Assembly: GCA_022778585.1 (NCBI GenBank)
Contig: JALFTI010000010.1
Location: 186,001 to 250,000 of the forward strand
Origin: Pygmaiobacter massiliensis
GTDB taxonomy: Bacteria; Bacillota; Clostridia; Oscillospirales; Ruminococcaceae
DNA length: 64,000 bases
Direction of reading: 5' to 3'
Part shown: positions 1 through 9,035 of the stretch, in pieces
Layout: the number at the start of each line of letters is the position of its first letter
Numbering within the stretch: the first letter of the stretch is position 1
Translations under genes and position numbers: made by a program
The notes under the pieces: generated by a model
What the model saw: the letters and a program-made list of their open reading frames with translations, nothing else
The model's database searches: none
What the model was told of the DNA's origin: nothing

Positions 1-1347
1 ATGCAAGGGACCGCCCAGTTCCTCCTGAGCTAAACTATTTAAAAAGCAAGCCAGCTTGCGGGAATTAAACTGGTAAACGCTCTTCACCTCATCCCGCTCG
101 GCAGTCGGCACCGGGTCGCCGGTCACCGCCAATACATTTTGAATTCCCTCTGCGTATAATCCCAATACCAAGGCTTTTGTGGCGTTTAGATTGCGGTCTC
201 GGCAGGTTAGGTGAGGCAAAGTCTCCATCCCCAGCTCCCGCTTAACCTTGCAGGCTAGAAGACTGCTGTCCATTCGGGCGCGAGCAATAGGACAGTCCGC
301 TATCGTAATAATATCCGCCCCGGCCTGCTGCAAAATACCCGCCTTTTGCATAAACGCTGCCAAATCCGCATCTTTGGGCGGGTCCAATTCTACTGCCAAC
401 ACCTTATGCCCCTGCGAAAGCTTTTCCCAAAACCGGCTTTCAGGTGCACAGCAAGTCTGCTTTGAAACCGCAAGCGGAACCTTTTGGGGCAATGGCTCTA
501 CGCCGTTTTCCAACAAGCTGGAAAGCTGACGCAAATGCTCTGGCGTAGTGCCGCAGCAGCCGCCTAAAATGGTCACACCTTCCGCCGCCGCTTGGGCCAA
601 ACTGTGAGAAAAATAGGCAGGGTCTCCCTCGTAAAAAGTACGATTATGCACCACAACCGGGTATCCTGCATTCGGCATCAATGCCAGCGGCACTGAAAGT
701 TTTACCTTTTGGGCCAATGCCGCAAGCTGCCTGGCGTTAGAAATGCAGTTAAGCCCCACTGCATCCATCAGGCCGCTTTCTTCCATTCGTCTAAGCAGCT
801 GCTTATAGAAAAAGCCCTCGCGGGTATATCCGTCCGGTCCCACTGCAAAGCTTGTCAAAATAAAAGCGCTGGGCTTGCGGCTGCGAATGTACTGAGCCGC
901 TTCGGCAAGGCCTGTGTCGGTGCTGTTGGTTTCAAATAAAAAGTTTTCTGCTCCCTGGGCCATAAAAAGGTCTGCCAAACGGCAGTATTCCTCTGCAGTT
1001 TCCCGTTTAGGCATACCGTTCACCGGGCCAATATCTGCAAAGACAAATGCCTTTTCCCCCGCTGCTTTTTGGGCCAAATTCCAGGCAGCCTCCACCAGCT
1101 GCTGCAGTAACTTGACATTCCCGCGCAGTGAAACCAGGTTAGCACCGAATGTATTAGTTTTAATTGCCTGGCAGCCGGCCGCCACATATTCTTCATGAAT
1201 ACGACTGACAAGCTGCGGCTGTTCCAAACATGCCATTTCGCAATCGGCACTAATTTTACCGCACAGCTGGGAATAGTAGGTGCCCATGCCGCCATCAAAC
1301 AAAAGCAAATTTTTTTCTTTTAAAAATGTTCCTACCGTTTGTATCAT
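1..1347 (-). CDS. Bifunctional homocysteine S-methyltransferase / methylenetetrahydrofolate reductase (partial)
   Basis: The reading frame starts at ATG 1347 (MIQTVGTFLKEKNLLLFDGG) and stays open to the left edge, so the C-terminus is missing. The N-terminal ~270 residues are a homocysteine-binding domain with the GGMGT start motif, a TNTFGAN stretch and a GGCCGTTPEHL zinc-cysteine motif near residue 265. The following residues (VELDPPKDAD, ITIADCPIARARMD, HLTCRDRN, VTGDPVP) are methylene-THF reductase. This arrangement matches the YitJ-type fusion, which generates 5-methyl-THF and transfers methyl groups to homocysteine. It follows the methionine synthase gene by 77 bp in the same direction, so it probably supplies methyl-THF to it. 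Confidence 0.9.
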   Translation of the reverse strand, partial: MIQTVGTFLKEKNLLLFDGGMGTYYSQLCGKISADCEMACLEQPQLVSRIHEEYVAAGCQAIKTNTFGANLVSLRGNVKLLQQLVEAAWNLAQKAAGEKAFVFADIGPVNGMPKRETAEEYCRLADLFMAQGAENFLFETNSTDTGLAEAAQYIRSRKPSAFILTSFAVGPDGYTREGFFYKQLLRRMEESGLMDAVGLNCISNARQLAALAQKVKLSVPLALMPNAGYPVVVHNRTFYEGDPAYFSHSLAQAAAEGVTILGGCCGTTPEHLRQLSSLLENGVEPLPQKVPLAVSKQTCCAPESRFWEKLSQGHKVLAVELDPPKDADLAAFMQKAGILQQAGADIITIADCPIARARMDSSLLACKVKRELGMETLPHLTCRDRNLNATKALVLGLYAEGIQNVLAVTGDPVPTAERDEVKSVYQFNSRKLACFLNSLAQEELGGPLH

Positions 1348-1364
1348 GTTAGATCTCTCATCTT

Positions 1365-1397
1365 AAAACCGATCCAATTGATTGATCCATCGGTTTT
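1365..1397 (-). terminator. Intergenic stem-loop between methionine synthase and the YitJ-like gene
   Basis: Nine-base arms AAAACCGAT (1365-1373) and ATCGGTTTT (1389-1397) are perfectly complementary across a 15-nt loop. On the minus strand the 3' arm ends in four T followed by AAGA, so as a terminator it would be weak. It may be an attenuator or a processing or mRNA-stability hairpin inside the operon. Confidence 0.4.
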
Positions 1398-1424
1398 ACC
1401 GTTTCCTGTTATTTCATAAAAGCT

Positions 1425-3779
1425 TCAGTGAACCGGGTGTTTTGCCAAAACTTCCTGCGCAATCTGGGCCGAAGCGCGCGCATCCTTTGCATAGTAATCG
1501 GCGCCAATCTTCTGTGCATATTCTGGCGTAAGTACCGCACCGCCCACCATAATTTTGCAGCTACATCCCGCCTTGCGCAGCGCACAAATGGTCTTTTCCA
1601 TGGCAGGCACTGTGGTGGTCATTAAAGCGGAAAGTCCTACCAGCGGCGCATTTTCCCGCTGTACCGTCTCAACCACCCGCTCAGGCGGTACATCTCTGCC
1701 CAGGTCAAACACCTCAAAGCCATAGTTTTCCAGAATCACCCGCACAATGTTCTTTCCTATATCGTGAATATCCCCCTGTACTGTCGCCAGCACAATTTTG
1801 CCCTGGCTCACGCTGGCGCTGCCTTTGCGGGCAATTCGGTCGCGCACCACCTCAAAAGCAGCACATGCGGCGTTTGCAGCCTGTATCAACTGCGGCAGAA
1901 AGATAACCTGTTTCTCGTAGTCTTCCCCTACCCGGTCCAAAGCTGGAATTAATACCTCGTTGACCAGTGCCATTTCATCGCAGTTTTCCAAAAGCTGCTT
2001 GGCCAGGCTGGCCGTTTCCTCTTTCAGCCCCCGGGCAATAGCCTGGTCAATGGTCATCTGTGCCGGCGCCTGCCGCAGTGCCGATGGTGCAGCAGTCTGC
2101 CCAAACCGCTCAATGTAACACGCGCAGTCCACATCCTCTCCTGAAAGAGCCCTACAAGCCGCCACTGCATCCATCATGCGCTTTTGATTGGGGTTAATAA
2201 TGGGAAAATCCAGTCCTGCGCCGATGGCCTGCACCAAAAACGCACAGGTGACCTCCTCTCGGCTGGGCAGCCCAAACGATATATTGCTAACCCCCAATGT
2301 GCAGTGGGTCCCAAGTTGACGGCGCACCTGCCGCACTGCCTCTAGGGTATGGCAGGCCTGGTCCTGCTGGGCTGATATGGTTAAGGTCAAACAGTCAATC
2401 AAAATATCTTCTCGGGGTATACCGTACTCGGCGGCCCGGTTTACAATTTTTTTTGCAATTTCCACCCGTTCCTGCGTGGTTTGGGGCAGCCCGTTTTCAT
2501 CCATAGCAAGCCCTACAATTGCTGCGCCATACCGTTTAGCCAGCGGCAGCACTGTCTGCAGGGAAGCCTCGCTGCCATTTACCGAGTTAATAATAGGCCG
2601 CCCGCACACTGCGCGCAGTCCTGCTTCCAGTGCAGCGGGGTCTGTGGTATCCAGCTGCAGCGGCAGGTCGGTAACGCTTTGCACCGCGCGCACCACGCCA
2701 GCCATATTTTCGGCTTCCGGGGTACCGGGAAGGCCTACATTCACATCCAAAATATCTGCCCCGGCGTCCTCCTCGTCCACCGCAATCTTCATAATATAAT
2801 CCAAATCTTTTTCCAAAACAGCCTGCTGGAATCGCTTTTTGCCGGTCGGGTTAAGGCGTTCTCCCACCACATGCAGCCCGGAAAATTCCACCATTTTGCT
2901 AGCACTGCACACACCGCGCCGGTCTGCTTTTGGCCGCAGGCCACGCTTTTTTTGGGCCAAAGGCGCAATAGCCCGAATAAAGTTTGGCGTGGTACCGCAG
3001 CACCCTCCCACGGCACTTACTCCAAGCTGGACAAAAGCTTCCATCTTGCAGCCAAATTCCTCCGCTTCCATGGCGTAAGTTCCGCTTTCCGGGTCCGGCA
3101 GCCCGGCGTTGGGCTTAATAATCAAAGGCAGGTTTGTCCAGCGGATCATCTCCTTTGCCAGGGGTAAAATTTCATCCGGCCCCAGCGAACAGTTAATCCC
3201 CACTGCATCGGCCCCCAGCGCGGTAAGGGTAGTCGCTGCACAGACTACCGTGGTACCGGTAAAGGTTCTGCCGGACGCTTCAAAGCTCATGGTCACCCAC
3301 ACGGGAAGGCTGGTATTCTCCTTTGCTGCCAGCAGCGCTGCCTTTGCGTCGTACAGGTCGGTAAAAGTTTCGCAAACAATCAAATCTGCGCCGGCCTCTT
3401 CGCCTGCTACCGCCATCTGCCGGTACACCTGATAGGCCTCATCAAAAGAAAGGGTTCCCAGCGGTGCCAACAGTTCGCCGATCGGCCCAATATCCAGCGC
3501 CACCTTCGCCTTGTTCCCTGCCGCCTGTTTCGCTGTTAAAACAGCAGCCCCAACTGCCTGCTCCACCGTTACACAAGTCCCGGCCAGCTTATGAGCATTG
3601 GCCCCAAAGGTATTGGCATAAAGCACATTGCTGCCAGCTTGGATATACGCTTCGTGAATGGCACGCACCACTTCGGGATGCTCCAGCCCGAACACCTCTG
3701 GCCGCATGCCGGGCAAAAGCCCCGCCGCCTGTAGCATGGTTCCCATAGCTCCATCCAATATCAACAGTTTATCTTCCAC
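1425..3779 (-). CDS. metH: Cobalamin-dependent methionine synthase, core without reactivation domain
   Basis: About 784 residues from GTG 3779. Domains in order: homocysteine-binding (GAMGTMLQ near the start, INCSLGP and GGCCGTTP zinc cysteines to ~residue 280), pterin-binding (~310-560), B12 cap (~590-680) and B12-binding with DIHDIGKN (~690 on) carrying the cobalt-ligand histidine. The AdoMet-binding reactivation domain of full-length MetH is absent; it is encoded separately just upstream (3769-4461). A more distal ATG at 3854 exists, but GTG 3779 has a GAAGGGAA ribosome site, starts directly at the conserved domain and overlaps the upstream stop by 11 bp. The enzyme transfers methyl from methyl-THF to homocysteine. 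Confidence 0.92.
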   Translation of the reverse strand: MEDKLLILDGAMGTMLQAAGLLPGMRPEVFGLEHPEVVRAIHEAYIQAGSNVLYANTFGANAHKLAGTCVTVEQAVGAAVLTAKQAAGNKAKVALDIGPIGELLAPLGTLSFDEAYQVYRQMAVAGEEAGADLIVCETFTDLYDAKAALLAAKENTSLPVWVTMSFEASGRTFTGTTVVCAATTLTALGADAVGINCSLGPDEILPLAKEMIRWTNLPLIIKPNAGLPDPESGTYAMEAEEFGCKMEAFVQLGVSAVGGCCGTTPNFIRAIAPLAQKKRGLRPKADRRGVCSASKMVEFSGLHVVGERLNPTGKKRFQQAVLEKDLDYIMKIAVDEEDAGADILDVNVGLPGTPEAENMAGVVRAVQSVTDLPLQLDTTDPAALEAGLRAVCGRPIINSVNGSEASLQTVLPLAKRYGAAIVGLAMDENGLPQTTQERVEIAKKIVNRAAEYGIPREDILIDCLTLTISAQQDQACHTLEAVRQVRRQLGTHCTLGVSNISFGLPSREEVTCAFLVQAIGAGLDFPIINPNQKRMMDAVAACRALSGEDVDCACYIERFGQTAAPSALRQAPAQMTIDQAIARGLKEETASLAKQLLENCDEMALVNEVLIPALDRVGEDYEKQVIFLPQLIQAANAACAAFEVVRDRIARKGSASVSQGKIVLATVQGDIHDIGKNIVRVILENYGFEVFDLGRDVPPERVVETVQRENAPLVGLSALMTTTVPAMEKTICALRKAGCSCKIMVGGAVLTPEYAQKIGADYYAKDARASAQIAQEVLAKHPVH

Positions 3780-4461
3780 AGTATTTCCCTTCTTTCCGGT
3801 GTTGGCAGTTTTCTCTAAGCCGACAGGCCGCACACGGGTCCGGCCTTGTGGCAACCGGGCTGCGGCTTACTCCCAAAAGTGCAGTGACCGATTTTCGCGG
3901 CACCAAAAGATTCGTAGAGGTCAAGGTCAAACCAATTGTACGGGCTGCATTTGTTATTCGCAGAATATCGGCCTGAAGGGTAAGCGGCAGATCACCATAG
4001 CCCGGCGAAAACCGTCCGGTCAGGTACATTCCCTCTTCCTGCACTCTGCTGCGCAGTTTCTCCTCCAAACGGTTGCAGACTGCTTCAATGGCACAGCTTG
4101 CAGCTGCATCCATCACCAAAGAATCTGCCATATCACATAGTCCAGTACGCATCAGCAAAGTTTCTACCTGGCTGCCCAAGGTAGCCACCATTACCACCAG
4201 TTCAAAGCAGCCTGCCAAATGCCGGAAAATATCTTTTCCCTGCAAAACCAGTCCGCTTCCTGTCGGCTGGCCCAATTCATCCAGCTGAAAGCGCCGCAGG
4301 GTCCACCGCGGCTGCGCCGCTTTTAAAACCTTCTCTTCACAGCGGTCCAGCCGGTCAGCTGTTTGGGCATCAATCGGCTGGCCGCGGTAACCCAGGTAAT
4401 ATAAAAGTTCTTTTCTGTCCAACCGCTCGGGCAGTGGCTGGGCAAGGTGCAGTGTATCCAT
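3769..4461 (-). CDS. Methionine synthase reactivation (activation-domain) protein, stand-alone
   Basis: About 230 residues from ATG 4461, preceded by AAAGGA at 6 nt. Residues RFSPGYGDLPL and the Cys-rich end (CAACRLRENC) are typical of the B12-dependent methionine synthase activation domain, which binds AdoMet and reductively remethylates oxidised cobalamin. In most bacteria this is the C-terminus of MetH; here it is its own gene placed first in the operon, and its stop overlaps the MetH core start, giving translational coupling. The two proteins presumably form a complex. An ATG 30 bp upstream is possible but lacks as good a ribosome site. Confidence 0.88.
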   Translation of the reverse strand: MDTLHLAQPLPERLDRKELLYYLGYRGQPIDAQTADRLDRCEEKVLKAAQPRWTLRRFQLDELGQPTGSGLVLQGKDIFRHLAGCFELVVMVATLGSQVETLLMRTGLCDMADSLVMDAAASCAIEAVCNRLEEKLRSRVQEEGMYLTGRFSPGYGDLPLTLQADILRITNAARTIGLTLTSTNLLVPRKSVTALLGVSRSPVATRPDPCAACRLRENCQHRKEGKYCGR

Positions 4462-4493
4462 TTTTTCCTTTCTGCAGCATGCTGCCGCCAAAC

Positions 4494-4530
4494 AAAAAAA
4501 GCAGCCGGCTTTTCGCGGCTGCCTTTTTTC
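4494..4530 (-). terminator. Bidirectional-looking terminator after the prolyl isomerase gene
   Basis: GCAGCCG (4501-4507) pairs with CGGCTGC (4516-4522), flanked by seven A and six T. On the minus strand the stem is followed by a run of T, ending the 4572-5771 gene just before the methionine synthase operon. Confidence 0.8.
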
Positions 4531-4571
4531 TTTCTTTCCTGCCGGGGCCTCCGCACGGTCAGGCAGGGGGC

Positions 4572-5771
4572 TTACTGTGCCGCCGAAGAAACGGCAGAAC
4601 TGACCTGCGACTGGGAAGCAGCAGACTCAGAATCCGCCGGCTGTGCATCAGCGCGAACCGCATTGTCCAGCATCAGATTGATCACCTTATCGTGCAAGGT
4701 GACATGACGCAGATAGGGCATGCCAAAAGAGGACTCATGCTCGCTGATGTCTTCCACACCCAAATACTCTGCAATCTCTTCATCCGTTACTTCCAAACCT
4801 TCCTGCTCGGCAATTGCTTGTACATAAAGCAAGTTTTTGCAGTCGCTTTCCAACATGGAGGCAGTTTCCGTCAACAGATCATCAATTCCACTATAACCAT
4901 AGTAGGAAAGCAGATCCGTCAATTCCACTCCCATCTGGGCGGCTGAAAGCTCATAATACTGGATAGCCTGCGCGCGCTCAAACTCACTCACTGTGGCAGG
5001 GATCTCGTCACAGCTGCTCCCTGATGTAAGCGCACTCCAAACATAGTTATACTCCTGCTTTTCTACCAACCAATCCGCCAAAGTCTGCTTCAGTTCGGCA
5101 ACGGTGGTTGCACCATGTTCTTCAGCCAGGTTTTCCGCCACAAAAGCATCGGTCAATTCCGGCACAACTGTTTCCTGAATATAGTTGATGGTAATGGTGA
5201 ACACCGCATCCTTGCCGTTCAATTTTTCATTGCCGTAGTCTTCCGGGAAAGTCACATTGATGTCAAAAGTCTCGCCGGGCTTATGCCCCACCAACTGCTC
5301 CAGAAAATCGTCAATAAAATTTGTTACGCCAATTGTCACGGTCGTGCCGGCACCGTTGGTACTGCCGCCGTCAAATTCCTCGCCGTCGATCTTCCCCACA
5401 TAGTCAATATTCAGGGTGTCGCCATCTTCCACCGCCCGCTCTGTTTCCTGTTCAGTCGTGGCGTACTGCTGCAGAATATAATCGATCTGTGTCTGCACAT
5501 CTTCATCAGAGGCCACAGAATATTCCACCGGAATCTCGATATTTTTGTAGTCAATCAAGGTTACCACATCGGTAGCGGTTACCTCTTTAAAAAATCCCGA
5601 CTCATCCAGGTATTGGCTGTAATCAAGGTCCGAACTGGCTGCTGCAGAAGAACTGCTGGACGAAGAGCTGTCACCAAAAGGCCAAGCGGACAGAATACTA
5701 CCGCAGCCCGCAAAGATGCCCAGCACCATGACTAATGCCAGTGCCAGACAGATAATGCGCTTTTTATTCAT
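4572..5771 (-). CDS. Trigger-factor-like FKBP peptidyl-prolyl isomerase lipoprotein
   Basis: 399 residues with a lipoprotein signal (hydrophobic stretch ending IFAGC, lipidated Cys23) and a Ser-rich linker (38-50). An FKBP-type domain (~100-195, with GDTLNIDYVGKIDGEEFDGG and VGHKPGETFDINVTFPEDYG) is followed by a trigger-factor C-terminal-like helical region (~205-365). The combination suggests an extracytoplasmic foldase, the Gram-positive analogue of a membrane-anchored trigger factor. The start has AGGAGG 11 nt upstream and a promoter at 5874-5902. The tail is Ala/Ser/Gln-rich. A stand-alone gene with its own terminator. Confidence 0.9.
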   Translation of the reverse strand: MNKKRIICLALALVMVLGIFAGCGSILSAWPFGDSSSSSSSSAAASSDLDYSQYLDESGFFKEVTATDVVTLIDYKNIEIPVEYSVASDEDVQTQIDYILQQYATTEQETERAVEDGDTLNIDYVGKIDGEEFDGGSTNGAGTTVTIGVTNFIDDFLEQLVGHKPGETFDINVTFPEDYGNEKLNGKDAVFTITINYIQETVVPELTDAFVAENLAEEHGATTVAELKQTLADWLVEKQEYNYVWSALTSGSSCDEIPATVSEFERAQAIQYYELSAAQMGVELTDLLSYYGYSGIDDLLTETASMLESDCKNLLYVQAIAEQEGLEVTDEEIAEYLGVEDISEHESSFGMPYLRHVTLHDKVINLMLDNAVRADAQPADSESAASQSQVSSAVSSAAQ

Positions 5772-5873
5772 ACACCTAAAATCCTCCTGTTGCAGTAAAC
5801 CTTACTAAAGCAAGGTGCCTGTTTGTTTTTCATGCAGGGTAAATATATTCTGTTTCATACCACATGGATTATT

Positions 5874-5902
5874 ATTATAATACATTCGGCTTTCATGCGC
5901 AA
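5874..5902 (-). promoter_or_regulatory. SigA-type promoter for the prolyl isomerase gene
   Basis: Minus strand TTGCGC, 17-nt spacer, TATAAT; transcript start expected near 5867, about 95 nt before the ATG. The rest of the 5772-6084 gap is AT-rich with nothing else recognised. Confidence 0.55.
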
Positions 5903-6084
5903 GAACCTGCTTTCGCTTTGCCTGCACAACCAGGCCAATCATACTAAAATATTTTACACCTTACAAGACAAGAAAACACTACTACAGATTTACTGTTTTT
6001 CCGCAGCTTGCAGGCTATAACCTTCTGCAGCCAATTACTTTATAAAGCCAAACTTTCTTGCCCACATTTTATAAATTCTAAAAG

Positions 6085-6618
6085 CTACACGCCATTTTCT
6101 TCCAAAAACACTTTACCATATTCTAAACCAAACAAAAAACAACACAGCTCTCGGCCGGCTTTGGTGCAAAACACTTGCAGCTGAGCTTTATCCTGCAGTT
6201 TAGTGCCGCTTTCTTCCAAATTGGCCAGCATGTCTGCTTCCAGCAGAATGCGGTAATCCAAACCATCTACATGGGCATAGGTATGGTGATGCGCCACCAA
6301 ATAGCAAATTCGATTTACCATAACGGATGGTACCTCTACCTCTTCCAGCAAAGCACGGGCTAGATTCGGGCCTTCCTTTTCCTGCAAATACCCAGCTGTA
6401 CTGTGGTATTTTTGGCGGGCTGGTTTAATCCCTATATCGTGTACCAAAGCAGCCAGTTCCAGCTGTATCTGTTGGTCTGGCTCTAACTTTTCCTTCCGGC
6501 CAATCAGCGCAGCGTAGGAATACACTTTAAAAAAATGCTGAATTTGCTGATAATCTCCTGCAAACATCTGCACCATCTTCCAGGAAACCTGATCCACCCA
6601 TTCATTTTTTGGGTTCAT
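6085..6618 (-). CDS. HD-domain metal-dependent phosphohydrolase
   Basis: 177 residues. The HD-superfamily signature is intact: His28, His60-Asp61 in ALVHDIG, the AHHHT cluster (His110-112) and Asp129 in EADML. These proteins hydrolyse nucleotides or phosphate esters; the substrate cannot be read from sequence. AGGAGA lies 8 nt before the ATG. The gene is alone on the minus strand, divergent from coaX, so the two may share the 6619-6879 regulatory gap. Confidence 0.85.
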   Translation of the reverse strand: MNPKNEWVDQVSWKMVQMFAGDYQQIQHFFKVYSYAALIGRKEKLEPDQQIQLELAALVHDIGIKPARQKYHSTAGYLQEKEGPNLARALLEEVEVPSVMVNRICYLVAHHHTYAHVDGLDYRILLEADMLANLEESGTKLQDKAQLQVFCTKAGRELCCFLFGLEYGKVFLEENGV

Positions 6619-6797
6619 TTTATCTCTCCTATATATCTTGCTATAGCTAAACAGTATGTTTTTTAATTTTACCGCTTAAAAAAAATTCTCTCAACGGCAA
6701 TTTCTCAATTTTTGCAACTTTTTATAGTTTTTACGCTTGTTTTTTCAAAAAGCGTAAAAATTTTTTTAAATGTCTGTTCTTTTGGTGCAATATCCGC

Positions 6798-6803
6798 TAT
6801 AAT
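6798..6803 (+). promoter_or_regulatory. Probable -10 element for coaX, with a leader hairpin
   Basis: TATAAT at 6798-6803 with a poor -35 (TGTTCT, 17 nt upstream). The ~70-nt leader holds a small hairpin, GCCGGT/ACCGGC (6841-6856), just before the ribosome site. Confidence 0.4.
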
Positions 6804-6879
6804 AAATTCCGTGTCCGGATGTTCCGGCATACCCAAAACAGCCGGTCTTTACCGGCCATACCGAAGGGCTGAAGCAAAT

Positions 6880-7662
6880 ATGGTATTAACCGTTGATATT
6901 GGAAATTCCAACATTGTTCTGGGCGGCTATGAAAAGGACAAGCTTACCTTTTTTACCCGCTATGCCACCGAGCTGAAAATGGAGGCCGACCAGTATGCCG
7001 TAGAGCTGCGCGGCTTATTTAACCTGCACGGCGTAGATGTAAAATCCATAACCCATGTGGTTATTTCTTCGGTGGTGCCGGGCATTACCGCTCTGGTATC
7101 CGGTGCTTTGCGCCGCCTAATTGATGCTGAACCCATGTTTTTGGTTCCAGGCAAAAGCAAAACGAGTGTTGTAATTGATATTGAAAACCCCATGGAACTG
7201 GGTGCAGATCTTTTAGCCTGTGCCATTGCCGCAAAAGAGCGTTTCCCCATGCCTTGCATTATTGTGGATATGGGCACTGCTACCAAACTAACCGCCATGG
7301 ACAAGAATGGCAATGTATGCGGTGTTTCCATCATGCCGGGTGTTTTTATTTCCCAGGAAGCATTAAAAATGCGCACCAGCACCCTGAGGGGTATTGAACT
7401 AGAAGCTCCCCGCCATGCGATTGGGCGCAACACTTCAGAAAGTTTAAAAAGCGGTGCCGTATTTGGCAACGCCGCTATGGTAGATGGTATGGTAGACCGT
7501 TTTGATGAAGAGTTAGGCGGAGGTGCCACAATTGTGGGAACCGGGGGTGTCGCCCGGAAAATTGTAGCTTGCTGCAAACACCCTGTTATTTATGAACCAG
7601 ACCTTTTATTAGACGGACTTTACCGTTTCTATAAACTGAACGAAAAAGAAAGCGAGGATTAA
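6880..7662 (+). CDS. coaX: Type III pantothenate kinase
   Basis: 260 residues from ATG 6880; the open frame extends further upstream but the family begins at MVLTVDIGNSN. Visible motifs: phosphate-binding DIGNSN (Asp6), the GAD catalytic motif (MELGADLLA), the DMGTATK motif and GVSIMPG. It phosphorylates pantothenate, the first step of CoA synthesis, and coaE lies at 62.5 kb in the same window. A GAAGGG ribosome site precedes the start. It is followed after 3 bp by a cyclophilin and then a GtrA-like gene, so the three are probably co-transcribed. Confidence 0.93.
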   Translation: MVLTVDIGNSNIVLGGYEKDKLTFFTRYATELKMEADQYAVELRGLFNLHGVDVKSITHVVISSVVPGITALVSGALRRLIDAEPMFLVPGKSKTSVVIDIENPMELGADLLACAIAAKERFPMPCIIVDMGTATKLTAMDKNGNVCGVSIMPGVFISQEALKMRTSTLRGIELEAPRHAIGRNTSESLKSGAVFGNAAMVDGMVDRFDEELGGGATIVGTGGVARKIVACCKHPVIYEPDLLLDGLYRFYKLNEKESED

Positions 7663-7665
7663 CAA

Positions 7666-8139
7666 ATGGTTGTAATTACTATGGAAAACGGCGGCCAGAT
7701 CAAACTGGAGCTGGATTCTGCCGCAGCACCCAAAACCGTGGAAAATTTTTTGAAATTGGTGAAGGAAGGCTTTTATGATGGTTTGGGCTTTCATCGCATT
7801 ATCCCCGGCTTTATGATTCAGGGAGGCTGCCCGTTGGGCACCGGCACCGGCGGCCCCGGATACAGCATCGTAGGCGAATTTGCCAACAATGGCCACCCCA
7901 ACCCCATCAAGCACACTCGCGGTGTCATCTCGATGGCCCGCAGCATGGATCCCAATTCTGCCGGCAGTCAGTTCTTTATTATGCATCAGGATGCTCCCCA
8001 TCTCGACGGCGATTACGCCGCTTTCGGTCATGTGGTAGAGGGTATGGATGTTGTGGACGAAATTGCCCAGACGCCGACTGGTTGGGGTGACCGTCCCAAA
8101 AAGCCGCAGGTTATGAAGACCGTTCAGGTTGTAGAATAA
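7666..8139 (+). CDS. Cyclophilin-type peptidyl-prolyl cis-trans isomerase
   Basis: 157 residues covering a minimal cyclophilin: FHRIIPGFMIQGG with the active-site Arg, GVISMAR, AGSQFFI and the HLDGDYAAFGHV segment. There is no signal peptide, so it is cytoplasmic and catalyses proline isomerisation during folding. It starts 4 nt after the coaX stop, and its stop codon overlaps the next ATG (TAATG). Confidence 0.95.
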   Translation: MVVITMENGGQIKLELDSAAAPKTVENFLKLVKEGFYDGLGFHRIIPGFMIQGGCPLGTGTGGPGYSIVGEFANNGHPNPIKHTRGVISMARSMDPNSAGSQFFIMHQDAPHLDGDYAAFGHVVEGMDVVDEIAQTPTGWGDRPKKPQVMKTVQVVE

Positions 8140-8561
8140 TGTTCAGGCGTTTATTTTCCTTTTTTTGGGACCGTAGCCTGCTGATTTTTCTAATCATCGG
8201 CGTAATGAATACCCTTATTTCCATGGTGGGCAGTCAGCTGCTGCTTCGCAGTTTGGGATACTGGGGCTCCACTGCGCTTATGTTTTTTTTGACCAGCATC
8301 TTCAGTTTCGTGTTTAACCGCAAATACTCGTTTCAAAGTAAAGCACCGCTTTTGCAAAGCGCTGTTCGTTTTTCGGTGGTTATTGCGGTTTGTTACCTCA
8401 TTAGCTTTGGGCTTTCCCGCTGGCTTGTACCTGCTGTAGTAGGTGCTTTCCAGTGGCCCTTGCCCCAAGAGTGGGTTACCCGTATTGCTATGCTGGTGGC
8501 GCAGGTTATTTTTACCGGCTGCAACTATTTGGGACAGCGGTTATACGCATTTAAAGAGTAA
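8139..8561 (+). CDS. GtrA-like membrane protein
   Basis: 140 residues with four hydrophobic segments (about 12-32, 40-58, 70-90, 105-130) and the family signatures FLIIGVMNTLIS and FNRKYSF. GtrA proteins are small membrane proteins associated with cell-surface polysaccharide or lipid-linked sugar transfer; the exact role here is unknown. It overlaps the cyclophilin stop by 1 bp and ends at a strong terminator. Confidence 0.85.
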   Translation: MFRRLFSFFWDRSLLIFLIIGVMNTLISMVGSQLLLRSLGYWGSTALMFFLTSIFSFVFNRKYSFQSKAPLLQSAVRFSVVIAVCYLISFGLSRWLVPAVVGAFQWPLPQEWVTRIAMLVAQVIFTGCNYLGQRLYAFKE

Positions 8562-8563
8562 AT

Positions 8564-8598
8564 AAAAGGACCTTTCCATTATAGGAAAGGTCCTTTTT
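8564..8598 (+). terminator. Rho-independent terminator after coaX-cyclophilin-gtrA
   Basis: AAAAGGACCTTTCC (8564-8577) pairs perfectly with GGAAAGGTCCTTTT (8584-8597), then T. Confidence 0.92.
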
Positions 8599-9020
8599 CA
8601 TGCAATCTGGCATTCATAGTTCACTTTGACATTGTTCTTTCTTATGGTCATTATACATTTATATCATATCACTCATCACAATAACCTGTACATATAGAAT
8701 ATACCTTTGTCTGTAATATTGAGTTATGTTCATAAATGTGGCAACACAAAATCCGAAAATATTTTTATATTCTGGAGATAATTTTTTCTGTTGTAGTCTC
8801 TTTGTCTTGAAAGTAGTTTGCACTGTACATTGTCGCAAAAGTAGATATTTTGCAACAACAAAAAAACAAATAATCCGGCCCCATTTTCTATCGGAGATAA
8901 GTTCGACTCATACTAATTTGGTGGGAGTGTTATTAAAAGATCTGTTGAAAGCTAATAATATTCATGATTTATAAGCAGTCGGATATGTTTACTGCCCAGC
9001 CGGCTTAAAAATTAGCCCAG
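8599..9020. other. AT-rich gap, no supported gene
   Basis: A stretch of about 420 bp that is much more AT-rich than its surroundings. An 82-codon frame (8726-8974) ends in a plausible helical segment (LVGVLLKDLLKANNIHDL) but has no ribosome site and a Cys/Phe-rich unconvincing N-terminus. It may be the tail of a decayed gene. Confidence 0.4.
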
Positions 9021-9035
9021 TGTGACTTTGTCACA
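9021..9035. promoter_or_regulatory. Palindromic operator-like site upstream of the QueD-like gene
   Basis: TGTGAC-TTT-GTCACA is a perfect inverted repeat (TGTGA-N5-TCACA), resembling Crp/Fnr-family half-sites but with a 5-nt instead of 6-nt centre. It lies 107 bp before the ATG at 9142. No good promoter could be placed with confidence around it. Confidence 0.45.

Noticed and set aside
8726-8974. An 82-codon plus-strand frame in an AT-rich gap
   Set aside because: No ribosome site, improbable N-terminal composition and no recognisable domain; at most the last ~20 codons could be a relic.
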